Of a stretch of 64,000 bases of DNA, positions 38,101 through 50,400 are shown piece after piece (positions within the stretch are counted from its first letter, which is position 1; each line of letters begins with the position of its first letter). Both the position numbers and the translations under genes were made by a program. This DNA comes from Athripsodes cinereus (lineage: Eukaryota; Arthropoda; Insecta; Trichoptera; Leptoceridae). Location: contig OX388312.1 in the NCBI GenBank assembly GCA_947579605.1, forward strand, positions 24,513,313 through 24,577,312, written 5' to 3'. The notes below the pieces were generated by a model. That model saw only the letters and a list, made by a program, of their open reading frames with translations. It did no database searches and had not been told where the DNA came from.

Positions 38101-40664
38101 TATGGTCCTCAAATCAACTCGCTTGTCCAGAGTCAACACTATGCACAACGACGACTGCCTGATGGTGATCAAATCAATATCCGTAAATGGTTTAAACTTG
38201 GATGAATTTATATGCAAACTATAGAACATTGGAGAACCGCGTATTATAAATCTAGCAATATCATGAGAATGATTAATTTTATAGAAAATGCACTCAGCAT
38301 TATTCACTGCACAATACCGTTTGTGTAAATATATAACCTTAAAATTTGCCTCACTCACATAATCTTTCAAGTATTTTATCCTATTTAATTCTACATTATC
38401 TAACAAAGTGCATTGAATTTATGAAATTTTTCGATTTCAGCACTTCTAAATAATTCTGCTTTTAAGTTTAGGAAATCAACAACATTTGTAGTTATCCTGT
38501 TATTACTATAGTAGTTCCATATGATCTTGATAAAAAATGCATTGTTTATTTATGTTTATTCAGATACATCATAGCATTGAATATTACTACTTATAGGTAT
38601 ATACAATGACACAGAAATGTTCCAAATGTCGTATTTTTAAATTCATTGACAAATTGCCGTTTGAGGCATTCAGCATTACGTAATACTTTAAAAATTCACA
38701 AGGTTTCCCTTGTGAATTTATTCTTCCGCATGTTTTACTTTTCGCGTAAAAACGCAAAAATTATAATATTAAAACTATTAAATTGTATATTTATCCAAGC
38801 ATACACACAAATCCATGAATCAAAACATTATTCGTTTATCTATTATTGGGTGGTCTTCGTGTCACTGCAGAATTTTTAAACAGTCGTTTTATATTTATCT
38901 ATTTAAATAAATATTTTCTGCAAAATAAATTGTTCATCTTTAACATTATTTCGATATGCTTGGAAAATAAAAGTGGAAAGAACGATAAAGAGAGTTTCAA
39001 TTTGAATCAATGTAAAACGTGAATTTTTGAAATTATGTAAGTAGTTAGTCCAGAAGATAAGATTATCAAGAAGGCGGATGTAGAGAAAAAAGTACACAAA
39101 TAGGATTTTTCGTTAACGACAAAAGGGTACCACTAAGTCTACATATATAAAAACAGATATGATTCATAGGAAGATATTTTTCAAAATCAAATCATTATCT
39201 TATTATTATTCTATTGCAGTTCTGCATAATGGTCCTCATAATAAAGCGGTGATAGTATAAAAGCTTGTGAACTATTGAATTGATGTGTAAAACAAATTGC
39301 TCTATACATTAAAATATTCATACATGATTCTTTGATGCGCCTTTATATCTAACTTGAAGGATAATTTCTTGTAATATGAAGAGTCCTTCATGGCGCATTT
39401 ATTACATGAAGCTTTAAGCTTCGTACCATGGTAATAATAATAACAATGTTGCCCCGAGGGATGCAGATTATGAGTTTGTACACAATATTATGAGAAGATA
39501 ATATTGGAAGTGAGAATGGCATTATGACTTTGGGCATAGGCGAGAGGATATTGAAATAGAAGATTAAATAATGTTTATTTGTTTATATTAAATAAAATAA
39601 TAAAATTAATGTATTACAGAACACTGTTTTACTGTGAAATGGAAGTAAAATACCTACCACATTAAAATTAAATATTTAAATAAAATAGCACTCGTGAAAT
39701 TAATATATGTATGCCTAGCAGAATAGTATGGTAGATCTGTAATAGTAACTTGATATATAAGTATTTTATTTATTTATTCTTAAGGGACACAAACAGTTCA
39801 ACCCAACAAATATTAACATTCATATTTCTCCATCAAACAAACCAGTCAAGGTCCCGCAAATTACCGAAGCGTATGACGAACACGTTGCTAGTAAACAGTA
39901 ATAATACATACTTTACCCTACTTAAATAAAAAAACAAGACAAAAATCATGAAAATAAATAGTTAAAAATTACACTTCGATAGAATTAATAATAATTAAAA
40001 ATTAAAATAATTAAATTTCAAATTCAATTTGCAAATACAAAGCAAAAGCATTGAAAATTGTAAGTAGCAATGCCATTATACGACGTGTTGGACCATAAAC
40101 TTAGGTGTCTCTCTAATATTTACCTAATTTCAGAGGAATTAAACAAGTGCTATATTAATAATTTTAGTCTTTATTTTACATTAAAATTCATTCTGAGAAA
40201 TTACATTTTGAATTTTGTATTTGAGTAAAATGGAAGAGTGTACCGTTAATTCATGAAAATTTTCTATTGAGGAGGTACTTGTAAATATTCCGGATATTCT
40301 TGCTAAATATATACGGCAAAATTAATGCAGTGTACCTAATATTTATTCGTCTGATTTAAAACAAACATTAAAATAATTATATGCTTAGATTATATTATCT
40401 TTATAATAAAACTATGTCCAGAATTCGTTGTAGAGAAATAAGCAAAGGGTGTAGTCATCTGACACGAAATAAGCCGCGAGCGATGCATGAAATGCTGTTG
40501 TGATAGCCAACTTGCTAGAACTTGAAATTAAAATATTATCTAGTGAGGATCCAAAGCAACAACAGTCAACTTCAAGTTGGTGTAACGCGAATAAAACATG
40601 TTTAAATAAATATAATCTTACATAATCAAATTACCCGTGGAGTCATAGAATAGATCTCTTATTA

Positions 40665-40865
40665 TACTCTGAAAAACTTACGAGCATCCTACAAAAGGAA
40701 ATCATCATGGACTGGAAATTTTGCAGGCAGAGAGAGACGGATGGATTAAAGGTGTACAAAGAGGAATGTGGAGAGATAGGGAGAGAAATCTTACACGAAA
40801 GCTTAAATTCCAAGAAAATCATAAAAAAATATGGTAAAGACGTGTTCAGCAATGGACGAAAGTGA
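40665..40865 (+). mobile_element. Possible LINE reverse transcriptase C-terminal fragment
   Basis: One frame reads KRKSSWTGNFAGRERDGWIK, then GVQRGMWRDRERNLTRKLKF and QENHKKIW before a stop. The W-x-x-G-V-x-x-x-M pattern and basic composition suggest a LINE tail, but the match is weak. Confidence 0.3.
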
Positions 40866-42411
40866 ATGAACAAGTATAATACCCGCAACCTGAAGGCCTT
40901 AATTTAGATATTACATTTTTCGAGACGATTTTTGGTGTACTAAATGCATTGAGTTTATTGTCTCTCTACCTGCAAAATTTGTACATATTTTATGAAATTT
41001 TCACGCTGTACTTTTTTTTGGAAATTTCGCTAGATGGCACATTTTTACCTTAACTAATAATAAAACAAGTACCTAATCAATAAAAAAATAATATTATTAT
41101 TACTAATTTAATATGTAAAAATCTAAGAGTAAATATTATGAAGAAATAGATTAAGGTATGTCAGCTTTAAATATATTTAAATGAGATCAGCTTTAAAGTT
41201 ATATCTGGAAATTAATTAAGGATAAATAACAACAATACATAGTATGCTCATACACATGTAATGATTAAATTTAACTAGATATCCCTCGTAAAATTATTTT
41301 AACGACAGTAAAAATATATTAAAACGGTATTGATTAAAACACTTAAGCGTTTGATTGGGGTCGTAAACAGAGTTGGGCTTTAACGGTTAAGGAATTAACT
41401 AGTTAAATAACTTCTTAATTAACGTTAACTTCTGTTAAAAAATTAACGTTTGCTTCTGTTAAATGAAAGTTAAAGTTTCGGCTCCACCATAGTTGACCGG
41501 TTATCATTCTTAATATCCAAATAATGATTTTACTGTTGTCTTACTGTATGTTTGTATGTGATTCCCTCGGCTAGAGAAATCGAAAGACTGTAATCAAACT
41601 ACGTATTCCACGTAGGGGAATTTTGGTCGTCCATACTGCCAACCATGGGCACTTCTTCCACACATTTATTAGGGTAGAAATTTCGTAATATTGTTGAGTC
41701 TTAATGATATAGGAGATATTATGTTCTTGAAACATCCAGGGTAAAATGGTAGAAAAACCTTATTAAAAAATGAATTTAAATTTTAAAAACAATATCTGTC
41801 AAATTCTGAAATAGTAACAATTCTCTAACTCTATCCATGTGATAATAAAAGTTAAAACATTCAGCAATCGTGACATAGGCCATCGTTTAATTGGAATTGG
41901 AACACTGTCTAGCAATAGTTATGAGCATTAACTGTAACTTGTATTTTATTAAAAAAATGTAACTATTTTTGGGTTAACGAATTACGATTAATAAAGTTAT
42001 TTATTGTAATATGTGCTACACTGTTCGGGTCGTAAATTTATATAAAGAGGAAATTATGTTCGGTATGCAGTTTGCAGTGCAAGTGGTAAGAATAAGGATT
42101 GCACATACAATAATAATAATATGTTGTCGTCTTGCACATAAGTAGTGCAGACTTACTTTAATATTATTTTTGTATGTAAGATAGCACGTACGTGTAATGT
42201 GGCCACATACTGCGAAATAAATCAACAACAATGTTGCTCTCTTTATACAGTACAATATGCACTACATTACATAGTATCAACATTTCTATATTGCCTCTTC
42301 TCACGAAGATGGCAAACAAAAGTCCCATACTAAGGTTTCACTACTTACTACCAAATCTCAGACTGCAATTATTTGATTCATTATGCAAGTTTGTTTACGG
42401 GTGCTTTTATT

Positions 42412-42842
42412 AGACTATACTATACTACACCCTCACGCCGTGTCTCTAGTGGGGTAGGCAGAAAGAATGGAACGCCAAATAGATATATCCTTACACACTC
42501 CCTTCGCTTCCTCCATATTTATACAATTTCTCATACACGCACGTCGGTTCCTTTTACTCAACACACGGCCGTCCATGAGAATTTGATTCACGTGATCAAG
42601 CCACGTGGTTCTCGGACGCCTGTGCTTCCTCACACCCCTTCTTTCAGACAAGTATATCCTCTTTGTCATTCTTACCTTGTTCATTCGTTCAACACGTTCA
42701 AACCACCGTAGCTTAGTCACACGCATTTTGTCCACAACACTCTTCTTGCATACCTAAGTTCATTCTTCTAATATCCTCATTCTTCACTATATCACGCATC
42801 GTTTTACCAACTTTTCTTCTCAGCGATTGCATCTCCACCTTA
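42412..42842 (-). mobile_element. LINE 3' end, TATAG-tail family
   Basis: A 100-codon open frame (LRWFERVERMNKVRMTKRIY, RKHRRPRTTWLDHVNQIL, SILSAYPTRDTA) with a TATAG-type tail at 42412-42430. Upstream sequence up to 42842 continues in another frame (VEMQSLRRKVGKTMRD), so there is a frameshift near 42740. It ends 86 bases before the Ty3/gypsy 5' LTR. Confidence 0.8.
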
Positions 42843-42928
42843 TCGAAAAAAAGCATGTGCAAGAACAGGGATAGGAGGCAATCGATTATTCCCGTCTACT
42901 CCATAAGTGAAGTAGTGTTATTGTAACT

Positions 42929-45506
42929 TGCTACGCATTAAAATATTCAACGCGTAATACGTTCATATTCGCTGCTATGCCTATAATTCATAGTTGTCCT
43001 TTGTCGTCACTCAATAATAATAATAACAATAATATTGTTTTCTCTCCACATCTTGTCGGTTATTATCGGACACCTTCGACTTAGCATTCGATCACGTGGT
43101 TTCTCCCAACGGACTTCTTGTAACGGCTCCCGATGATTGGCATGACGCGGCAGTTAGATACCAACCCCGGAACAATCAACACGCGCCGAGTGCCCACTCT
43201 ACCCTCGCGGCGGACAGTTATCGTAGTAATTACGACAAGTTAATAGTATTGTTAGATAATTAGAGGCAATCTTCATAACAGTGTAATGATCAATATTGTT
43301 GTCTTCCTGCGTTCATAAAATAATTCTTGTTGTGTGCCGTGTAATAATGTACTTTAAAACAACCTGTGTCAATTGTTATGCGCGTGGACGGATTTACCGC
43401 CAACATTAGTGTACCCTAAAACCGTTCTTAATAATAATCAATAGTAATCAATAAACCAAATAATATCGTGAACAGGCTTGAGTATCCTGTGAGTCATATA
43501 GATTCCGTTGTCGAAGTGATATTAAGATAACATTTGGGAGTTTTTTTTGAGTGATGTAGCATTTGTATGATTTTGGGCGTGGTTGTTGCAATTGCCGCCA
43601 TTTTTCATATCCGTGTGAAATAAGATAATCCCTTGTTTCTGATCAACTTTTCATTGTTAGGATTCATAAAAGAATCACTTAAACAATTCTTTATACTTGC
43701 TCAGTGTTATAAATTTAACTAAAACAAGAATGGGTTCCGAAGGAACGAATACATCTTCAACGCGAGAGTCTGTATATTGCGCATCAGTAGTTTATCAATG
43801 AACACTCATTCTTATGAGAACGTGAAGATCCTCTCTTAACTTTTCTGGTTACGACCCTTGTTATGAGAGTGATTAAATGACCACCCGTATATGCTTGGAC
43901 AGACTATGGAAATAGTGACGCCTTATTCCTTTGGCACTGAGAATAGTGTTGAAACGTAAATTATTTCTCTTATCACTTGTGAAGTGGCGATCTCTTCGTC
44001 CTGAGGACAGGATCTGTCTGATTCTGACATCACCGCACTCCTGTACGTCCTAGAGTATAACCAGCGACCGCCATAGAATCATCAGGGTATGTTTCTTTCA
44101 TGATCCTGCCATCTCCCGTCTATGAATGCCAAAATACGTTAACAATAACATACTTGTCTTTGTGTTATTCTTATCCAGCTCGCCAGTCTATCTGTAAGTG
44201 ACAATATTACTACTGTATATGATGTATATATATTGATAATTTATTCATAACTAAGTTCATATAATCGTCGAACTATCTATATATTAATTTCCTTTGTGTA
44301 ATAATATAAGATCTTGAGTATGAATGAAGAATGAATGATTCCCATTTCATGTTATAGACCCCACGATAATCCAGGTATTGATTTATATTTGTAATACCAA
44401 GGTTGGTGTCTTTTAATAATTACCATTGTGTGTTTTACTGTCTCTATCCAAATATGGCAATATAATATAATATATAATATAATATAATAGTTTATTAAAC
44501 ACAATATCATTTTACAATAATCGAACAAAAAACACAATACATTTATTTTTCTAATACAATTACTCCCCAAAATTGAGCATAGCTCGTGCTTTGGGGAGAG
44601 TTTTTTCTTACTTTCATAATTTTGCGTATTGTATGGAATAGTATTCCCTACAGATTTACTTTGAAAGTAACTGTATTGTTATGTAATGTATATGTTTACA
44701 CAATAAATGTAAATCACTTACCATCCGATATCTTTCTATTGAAATTCATTTTGTATACCCATCAGTAGATTCAATACTCTTAATAATACTAAAGTACATA
44801 TCTCCGCCTCCGTGTATATAATCTCCCAATAACCTAATATATACTCGGAGTAGTTATGTAACAAAGGTTCGAATCCTTGGCCAACCATTGGGAGGAAGAC
44901 CATATTATCTCACTACGAAGGCAACCAAGAGCTAAATGAAAGGCTCCATTGATGGAAATAATATATACACTTTCTTGGAAAGGTCTAATGTATTTTTTGA
45001 TAAGCTTAGTTTCACATGATATATATATATAATTTTGTTGTTTACATGGATGTACCTATAAATTTACCTTGATACATAATATGAAGATTCTATTCAATAA
45101 GTTATAAATGGTATACTGAAGGAGTAAGGTGTTCCTGGTAACCTGACTGCTTGTGGACTTAAGGGTAAGCATGACACAGAGGCCTCTCTCGCCCAGAGCC
45201 AAGTAAAAGGGCCCCATACACTTGTAAGAAACCCCTAGACATAAACACGAGTATAGACCTTTTACTTCTTAATATCTTTAGACTACTTAACGAGCATATA
45301 GACCTATATTTATAACAGTATTACTCTACAGAATATGTATTTTGCTTCTTATAGTTCAGTTTGAAACCTTGTTCATTGTTCTAATTTTGCTTTTGTAATA
45401 AATTGTGTGTTCGACCGTTGGACGAAGCATAATTTACTTGTTATGTGAGAGCGTGGTTAATGGAAACCACACACGTAGCAATTTGATTGCACGTCCTCAC
45501 GTAGCA
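42929..45506 (+). repeat. 5' LTR (2578 bp, with a 148-bp later insertion)
   Basis: It matches the 3' LTR at a constant offset of 9356 bases up to 44461, then 9208 bases to the end. The difference is one 148-bp insertion at 44462-44609. Besides that I found one base change, A at 45464 against G at 54672. A GGTTCGAATCC sequence (44866-44876) resembles a tRNA T-arm. LTRs of this length are unusual for insect Ty3/gypsy elements. Promoter and polyadenylation sites were not located with confidence. Confidence 0.95.
44462..44609 (-). mobile_element. 148-bp insertion inside the 5' LTR, probably a truncated retroposon
   Basis: The 3' LTR has GGCAATACTTTC where this copy has the insert flanked by TA on both sides. 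Read on the minus strand, it ends with AATAAACTATTA and a TATTA-type simple repeat, as the 3' tail of a severely 5'-truncated LINE or SINE would. A hairpin pairs CTCCCCAAA (44563-44571) with TTTGGGGAG (44590-44598). No terminal inverted repeats are visible, so a TA-targeting DNA transposon is less likely. Its absence from the 3' LTR shows it entered after integration. Confidence 0.6.
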
Positions 45507-45509
45507 ATT

Positions 45510-45530
45510 TGTGGGCTCGTCGTCCGGGAT
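45510..45530 (+). promoter_or_regulatory. Candidate primer-binding site, tRNA-Pro-like
   Basis: Three bases after the 5' LTR comes TGTGGGCTCGTCGTCCGGGAT. It resembles the tRNA-Pro primer-binding site known from gammaretroviruses, but has T for G at the third base and an extra GTC triplet in the middle. Position and the leading TG fit a primer-binding site. Which tRNA really primes is an inference. Confidence 0.5.
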
Positions 45531-46340
45531 AATATCAAAAAGAAGACGAATAAATTGTGAATTCGTTTCTCGGATATACAGTAATTCGAATAATTACAAA
45601 CTTGAAAAAATCTGTGTCATGACTACGCTTGGGTTTACATGTTGCTTTTAATGCCATTTGTGATAAATTATATGTACAATTGATATGTCTTGTAGCAATC
45701 ATGTGTAATACAAATATGTGTGTGAAGTGATAACTGTTAAATATCACGAGTAAATCGCCGCGCGACTGGTTGGAATATCGCGTGGTGTGAAAACCGACTT
45801 TTGTTAAGATTTGGTGGGAACACAAGTTTCCCGCGAAATATTGAATGTATTACGTTTCGCGCGGGAATTTCCGTAGATACGAAGTATAAACAAAGTATAA
45901 TTGGTAAGTACGCACTTTCTCAAACTGTGCGCGAGTAAATAATCGTAAGAAATTTTATTTATTTATTAAATAGATCTCGTGATCAGAATTTTGTTTTGTT
46001 AACGATTGATTACTCATTGTGTAATCAGATTTAATCCGAATTGGGTGGTGGCGATAAACTTCTTTTATCTACCAGAGCACCGAGTCCCTCCCTAGTGTCA
46101 AAAGACACGTTTAAGAAACTAGTTTGTAAGAATAGAAAAAGCATAGGAGAGTGTGAAAATAATTTTAGTTATTTATAAAACATAAAATAAAACATTGAAG
46201 CGTCGGAAGATAATAACATTGTCAGCACAACCAAATATCTCTTGAACCTTTGTCATTCAAAGATAAATTTTCGTGTGTAACTTAAAAGTTTTTTTTGAGC
46301 ATATAAAGTTTTAGAACCTTTGTCATACTTTCTTATAATA
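45531..46340 (+). other. Retrotransposon leader (untranslated)
   Basis: About 0.8 kb between the primer-binding site and the gag ATG. It probably carries packaging and dimerisation signals, but I recognise none. No ORF of interest on the sense strand. Confidence 0.6.
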
Positions 46341-47423
46341 ATGTCTCGATTTGAACCATTGTTATTTTTGGGTCCAATTCCCAATGTAGACAAAGCTAAC
46401 GGTGCTACACTAAAGAAAGCTTTATCTGAAAGAGGAGTTATACCGAAACGTTCAATTCCTAGTTTGAGAAGGCAAGCGTTAGAATATAATAAACAAAATC
46501 TGGAAGTAGAATTCGAACAAGTTGCTCCACAATCGCGTATGAATGCTCAAATATCTCTTGATATGGAACCACCTTGTACATCCGTGTCTAGCAATGTGAA
46601 CGTTGTTGCTGTAGAAGAGTCGGCATCTATCGAGAAATCCTTCGATAATGCTTTAAGTCTTAATAAAACTTCACAACTTTTGAATGTAAATTTTGGATCT
46701 TGGCCAGTAAAACCTTTTGATGGTCTCGGTGATGTAAGAAATTTTTTTACGCGGTTGGAAGAAATTGCAAGGGCTAGGAGGTTCCCAAATAAACAATTGG
46801 TATACGTTTTGCCTGAATTTCTGAAGGATCGAGCGCTTACACACTTTCGAATAATTTTTAAAGAGGAAATGACTTGGGAAGCTATCAAGGCACTCTTTTA
46901 CCACCGTTTTGAAGCCCCTGGATTTATGATAGATAGAAAATTACGTATTTGGTCATCGATACAAAATAATTATGAAACTTCAGCAGATTATATTGCCCGA
47001 ATAATAGAAATGAATAGCTCCCTTGATGAGAAACTGACTGAGAATGAATTGTTGGAAGTCTTCAAACGCGGGTTACATCAGAGATATGTCTCTCTTTTGG
47101 CTAGTTCTCACATTTCGTCAGTAAGTGAACTGGAAAGAATGGTCTCCAACTTCGATCGTCTGACCAAGGGCCATACTTCTTCTTCTTCTTCTAGACCTAC
47201 TGCCATGAGAGTTAATGCAGTAGAGAATCGTCCCAAACCAGTCATACGATGCTTTTCTTGCGGACATGTTGGACACATTTCTGAGGAATGTAAAAACAGA
47301 GTTAGACATTTTACACCCCGTCGTTCACCCAGGAATAGATATAACAATGTCATGCGTGAACAGAAACCTGCATCGCTGATGCCGGATACTTCTAGACCAC
47401 CCCCGTCGTTTTCAAAAAACTAA
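46341..47423 (+). CDS. Retrotransposon Gag (capsid and nucleocapsid precursor)
   Basis: The protein is 360 residues from ATG 46341, which has AATA before it; the frame is open 21 bases further upstream, but only to a TTG. Gag assembles the cytoplasmic virus-like particle and packages the RNA. Residues about 20-52 (ATLKKALSERG, then PSLRRQALEYNKQ) resemble a SAP-type helix pair. Residues about 120-275 look like a retrotransposon Gag capsid (VKPFDGLGDVRNFFTRLEE, then FKRGLHQRYV). A CCHC zinc knuckle, CFSCGHVGHISEEC, sits at residues 304-317, in the usual nucleocapsid place, followed by a basic tail. The ORF ends TCA AAA AAC TAA at a -1 slippery site that leads into pol. Confidence 0.93.
   Translation: MSRFEPLLFLGPIPNVDKANGATLKKALSERGVIPKRSIPSLRRQALEYNKQNLEVEFEQVAPQSRMNAQISLDMEPPCTSVSSNVNVVAVEESASIEKSFDNALSLNKTSQLLNVNFGSWPVKPFDGLGDVRNFFTRLEEIARARRFPNKQLVYVLPEFLKDRALTHFRIIFKEEMTWEAIKALFYHRFEAPGFMIDRKLRIWSSIQNNYETSADYIARIIEMNSSLDEKLTENELLEVFKRGLHQRYVSLLASSHISSVSELERMVSNFDRLTKGHTSSSSSRPTAMRVNAVENRPKPVIRCFSCGHVGHISEECKNRVRHFTPRRSPRNRYNNVMREQKPASLMPDTSRPPPSFSKN
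47414..47420 (+). promoter_or_regulatory. -1 programmed ribosomal frameshift site
   Basis: A AAA AAC lies in the gag frame directly before the UAA stop at 47421-47423. It is the classic X XXY YYZ heptamer used by several retroviruses. The -1 frame is open from here, through 47621, to the pol stop. The downstream RNA structure that normally stimulates slippage was not worked out. Confidence 0.85.
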
Positions 47424-50400
47424 TTTCTCCCTCGTTAAGACATCCTTCCGATACGATAGCTCGTTCTTCATCTTCAGATGTAATATCGTCAGACGGAAAC
47501 TCACGGTATAATTACCGAGGGGTAACCAGAAATTTATGCACAACTCGTGTTGTTAGAAAAGAAAATGATGGCCGACCTTACGTTAATATTAAAATTCATT
47601 CTGTAATCTGTCTCTCACTATTGGATAGTGGGGCGGTGATATCAATTCTAGGAAAGAATTCTCATGTCCAATTTTTGAATTTAGGATATCCTCTTGTACC
47701 TTGTGAAACTCGTGTACTCACTGCGGACGGAAATGGTCAATCTGTTTTAGGAACCTTAACGTTACCTGTACAGTATCAGGGTATTGAAAAATGTATCACG
47801 TTTTTAGTTGTTCCATCTATAACGTCATCTTACTTGTTAGGAATTGACTTTTGGAAAAGATTTAATATCTGTCCTGAACTTTTTCCTGTGTCTGTTTGTA
47901 CAATACCTCCTGTATTACATTTAAATGCTGTAACCCAAATAGATGAACGTATTTTTTCTGCTGATCTCACTCCTGAACCGCCTGTTGTAACCAAAGGATT
48001 GATTGGTCCGACCAATTTAACCTCGGAACAAGTTGTTATTATCAATGATATCAAGCGATCCTATGAAGATGTTTCATATGAAAAGAAAGGATTGGGCCGT
48101 TTGAAAGGAATTTTTCATAAGATTGAAACCATTGGAGATCCTGTTAGGCAGAGACATTATCCTATTCCTCATGCAAAGAAAGAAATCATGAACAAGGAAA
48201 TTGATAAAATGTTACAATTAGGAGTCATAGAACCTGCTTCTTCTTCTTGGCAGTCGCCTGCGTTGATAGTTAATAAAAAGAATGGAGAACCTCGCTTCTG
48301 TTTGGACAGTCGTGGCCTGAACAAAGTAACTAAACCAAACTCGTATTGTCTACCTTGGATTGATCGTATCTTGGACAGTTTGCGTGATGCCAAGTTTTTA
48401 ACTGCTCTGGACCTGTCCAAGGCTTTCTGGCAACTTCCATTATCGCCTGAATCTAAGGAGAAAACCGCCTTCTTCATTGATGGACGTGGATCTTACCAAT
48501 TCTCTGTGTGCCCGTTTGGTCTACGTAATATTCCTAGTCACATGCAAATGATTGCTGACAAACTGTTCAGTCACCGCTTTCCCGGTCGTGTACATTGTTA
48601 TCTTGACGATATCCTGATTGTAAGTGAAACCTTTGAACAACACTGTAATGACCTAAGACTTGTACAATCTATCTTGAAGGAAAATGGTCTCACTATCAAT
48701 ATGACTAAGTCCGAATTTTGTAAATCATCTCTGCGTTACTTGGGTTATATTGTAGATGGCGAAGGGCTAAGAACTGATGAAATCAAAATAGAAGCCATGA
48801 AAAAATTTCCCACTCCTACTACCCCGAAACAGGTAAAATCTTTCTTGGGTATGTGTTCTTATTACCGAAAATTCATACAAAACTTCGCACATATAGCTGC
48901 CCCTTTGAGTGCCCTTACGTCTAGAAAAAACAAAAAGTTTGTATGGAACGAAGAAGCTGAAAATGCGTTTCACAGTTTAAAATTAGCTTTACAATCTGCA
49001 CCTGTTTTAGTTCAACCTGATTATACGAAAGAATTTTATCTACACACTGACTGTTCGGATCTTGCTATGTCAGGAATTTTGATGCAAAAACTGGAAGATG
49101 GTGAGCATCCGATTGCATATTTTTCACGTAAGCTCACCGGTCCTGAAAGAAATTACTCCATTTGTGAAAAGGAACTGTTGGCAGCTCTGTGTTCTATAAC
49201 TCACTTCCGTAATTATTTAGATGGTGTACGTTTTCACTTGATCACTGATAACTCTTCTTTGCAGTGGTTGCACAAGTTACAGAATCCAACAGGAAGATTA
49301 GCTCGCTGGTCGACTCGTTTGAGTGCTTTTGATTTTGATGTAACTCATCGACCAGGTAAATTAAATGTTGTACCTGATTGCCTTAGTCGTGTGGAAATTG
49401 GAACTTTGACGTTGCCTACAGAAATCACTGATACCTGTGATGCAGTGTATAACAAGCTTAAGAAAGGTTGTGAAAATTACCCACAAGCTTACCCGAATTA
49501 TCAGATAATAGAAGGAAAATTGTATAGATACACCAAATCGTCTAACACTTTATTGTCACCTCATGAATGGAAATTAGTATTGCCAAAACTCGATGCTTTA
49601 AGAGTAATTCAAGAATATCATTGTAGTGGCGATTCTTGTCATGAAGGTACTTATAAAACGTACAAACATTTACGACGATATTTCTATTGGCCAAACATGC
49701 ATCTTTCAGTCGCTAGATTTGTAAACAGCTGTGAAATCTGTAAAACTCATAAAATTGCTACTTCTGGACCACGTGGTATTATGGGAAAACCTAAATTGGT
49801 GTCCATGCCTTTACAGACTCTATCAATTGATATAATTGGTCCTTTTGTCAAAAGTGTTGAAGGATACGTTTATATATTATCTGTGGTATGTGTTTTTACT
49901 AAGTTTGTTTGGATTTTTCCATTGCGAAAATGTACCTCTGCCATAATTCAGAAATGCCTAGAGGAAAGAATTTTCTTACCATATTCTGTGCCGAAATGTA
50001 TTTTATTGGATAATGCCACCTATTTTTGTTCCCGTTCATTCAAATCATTTTTAGAATCGTATGGGATAGAAAAGATTTTGTATTCAGCATATTATGCTCC
50101 ACAATCTAATACAGTTGAAAGGTACAATCAAACCATTGGTACCGCTCTTTCGATTTTGGTTGATAATAATCATAGAATTTGGAGTAAGAAATTACCCATA
50201 GTACAAGCCAGTTTGAATAATAATGTATCTTTTGCGACGGGATATTCACCCCATTTTCTTATGCATGGATTTGAAAGCGTGCAACATGCTTCATTTTTCA
50301 AAAGTTTGAGTTCTAATGTAGATGAAAATCCTTCGGATGAACTGCAGAACTCTTACAAACAGAAATTGGATGTATTGTACGATGTATATAATGAGGTTAC

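Noticed and set aside
37980..38406. Opposing 60- and 110-codon frames
   Set aside because: No domain, no splice sites, no repeat match; treated as chance.
45535..45825. 96-codon antisense frame in the retrotransposon leader
   Set aside because: No domain and no start context; a chance frame opposite the leader.
46547..48973. Several frames opposite gag and pol
   Set aside because: They are shadows of the strongly supported gag and pol frames.
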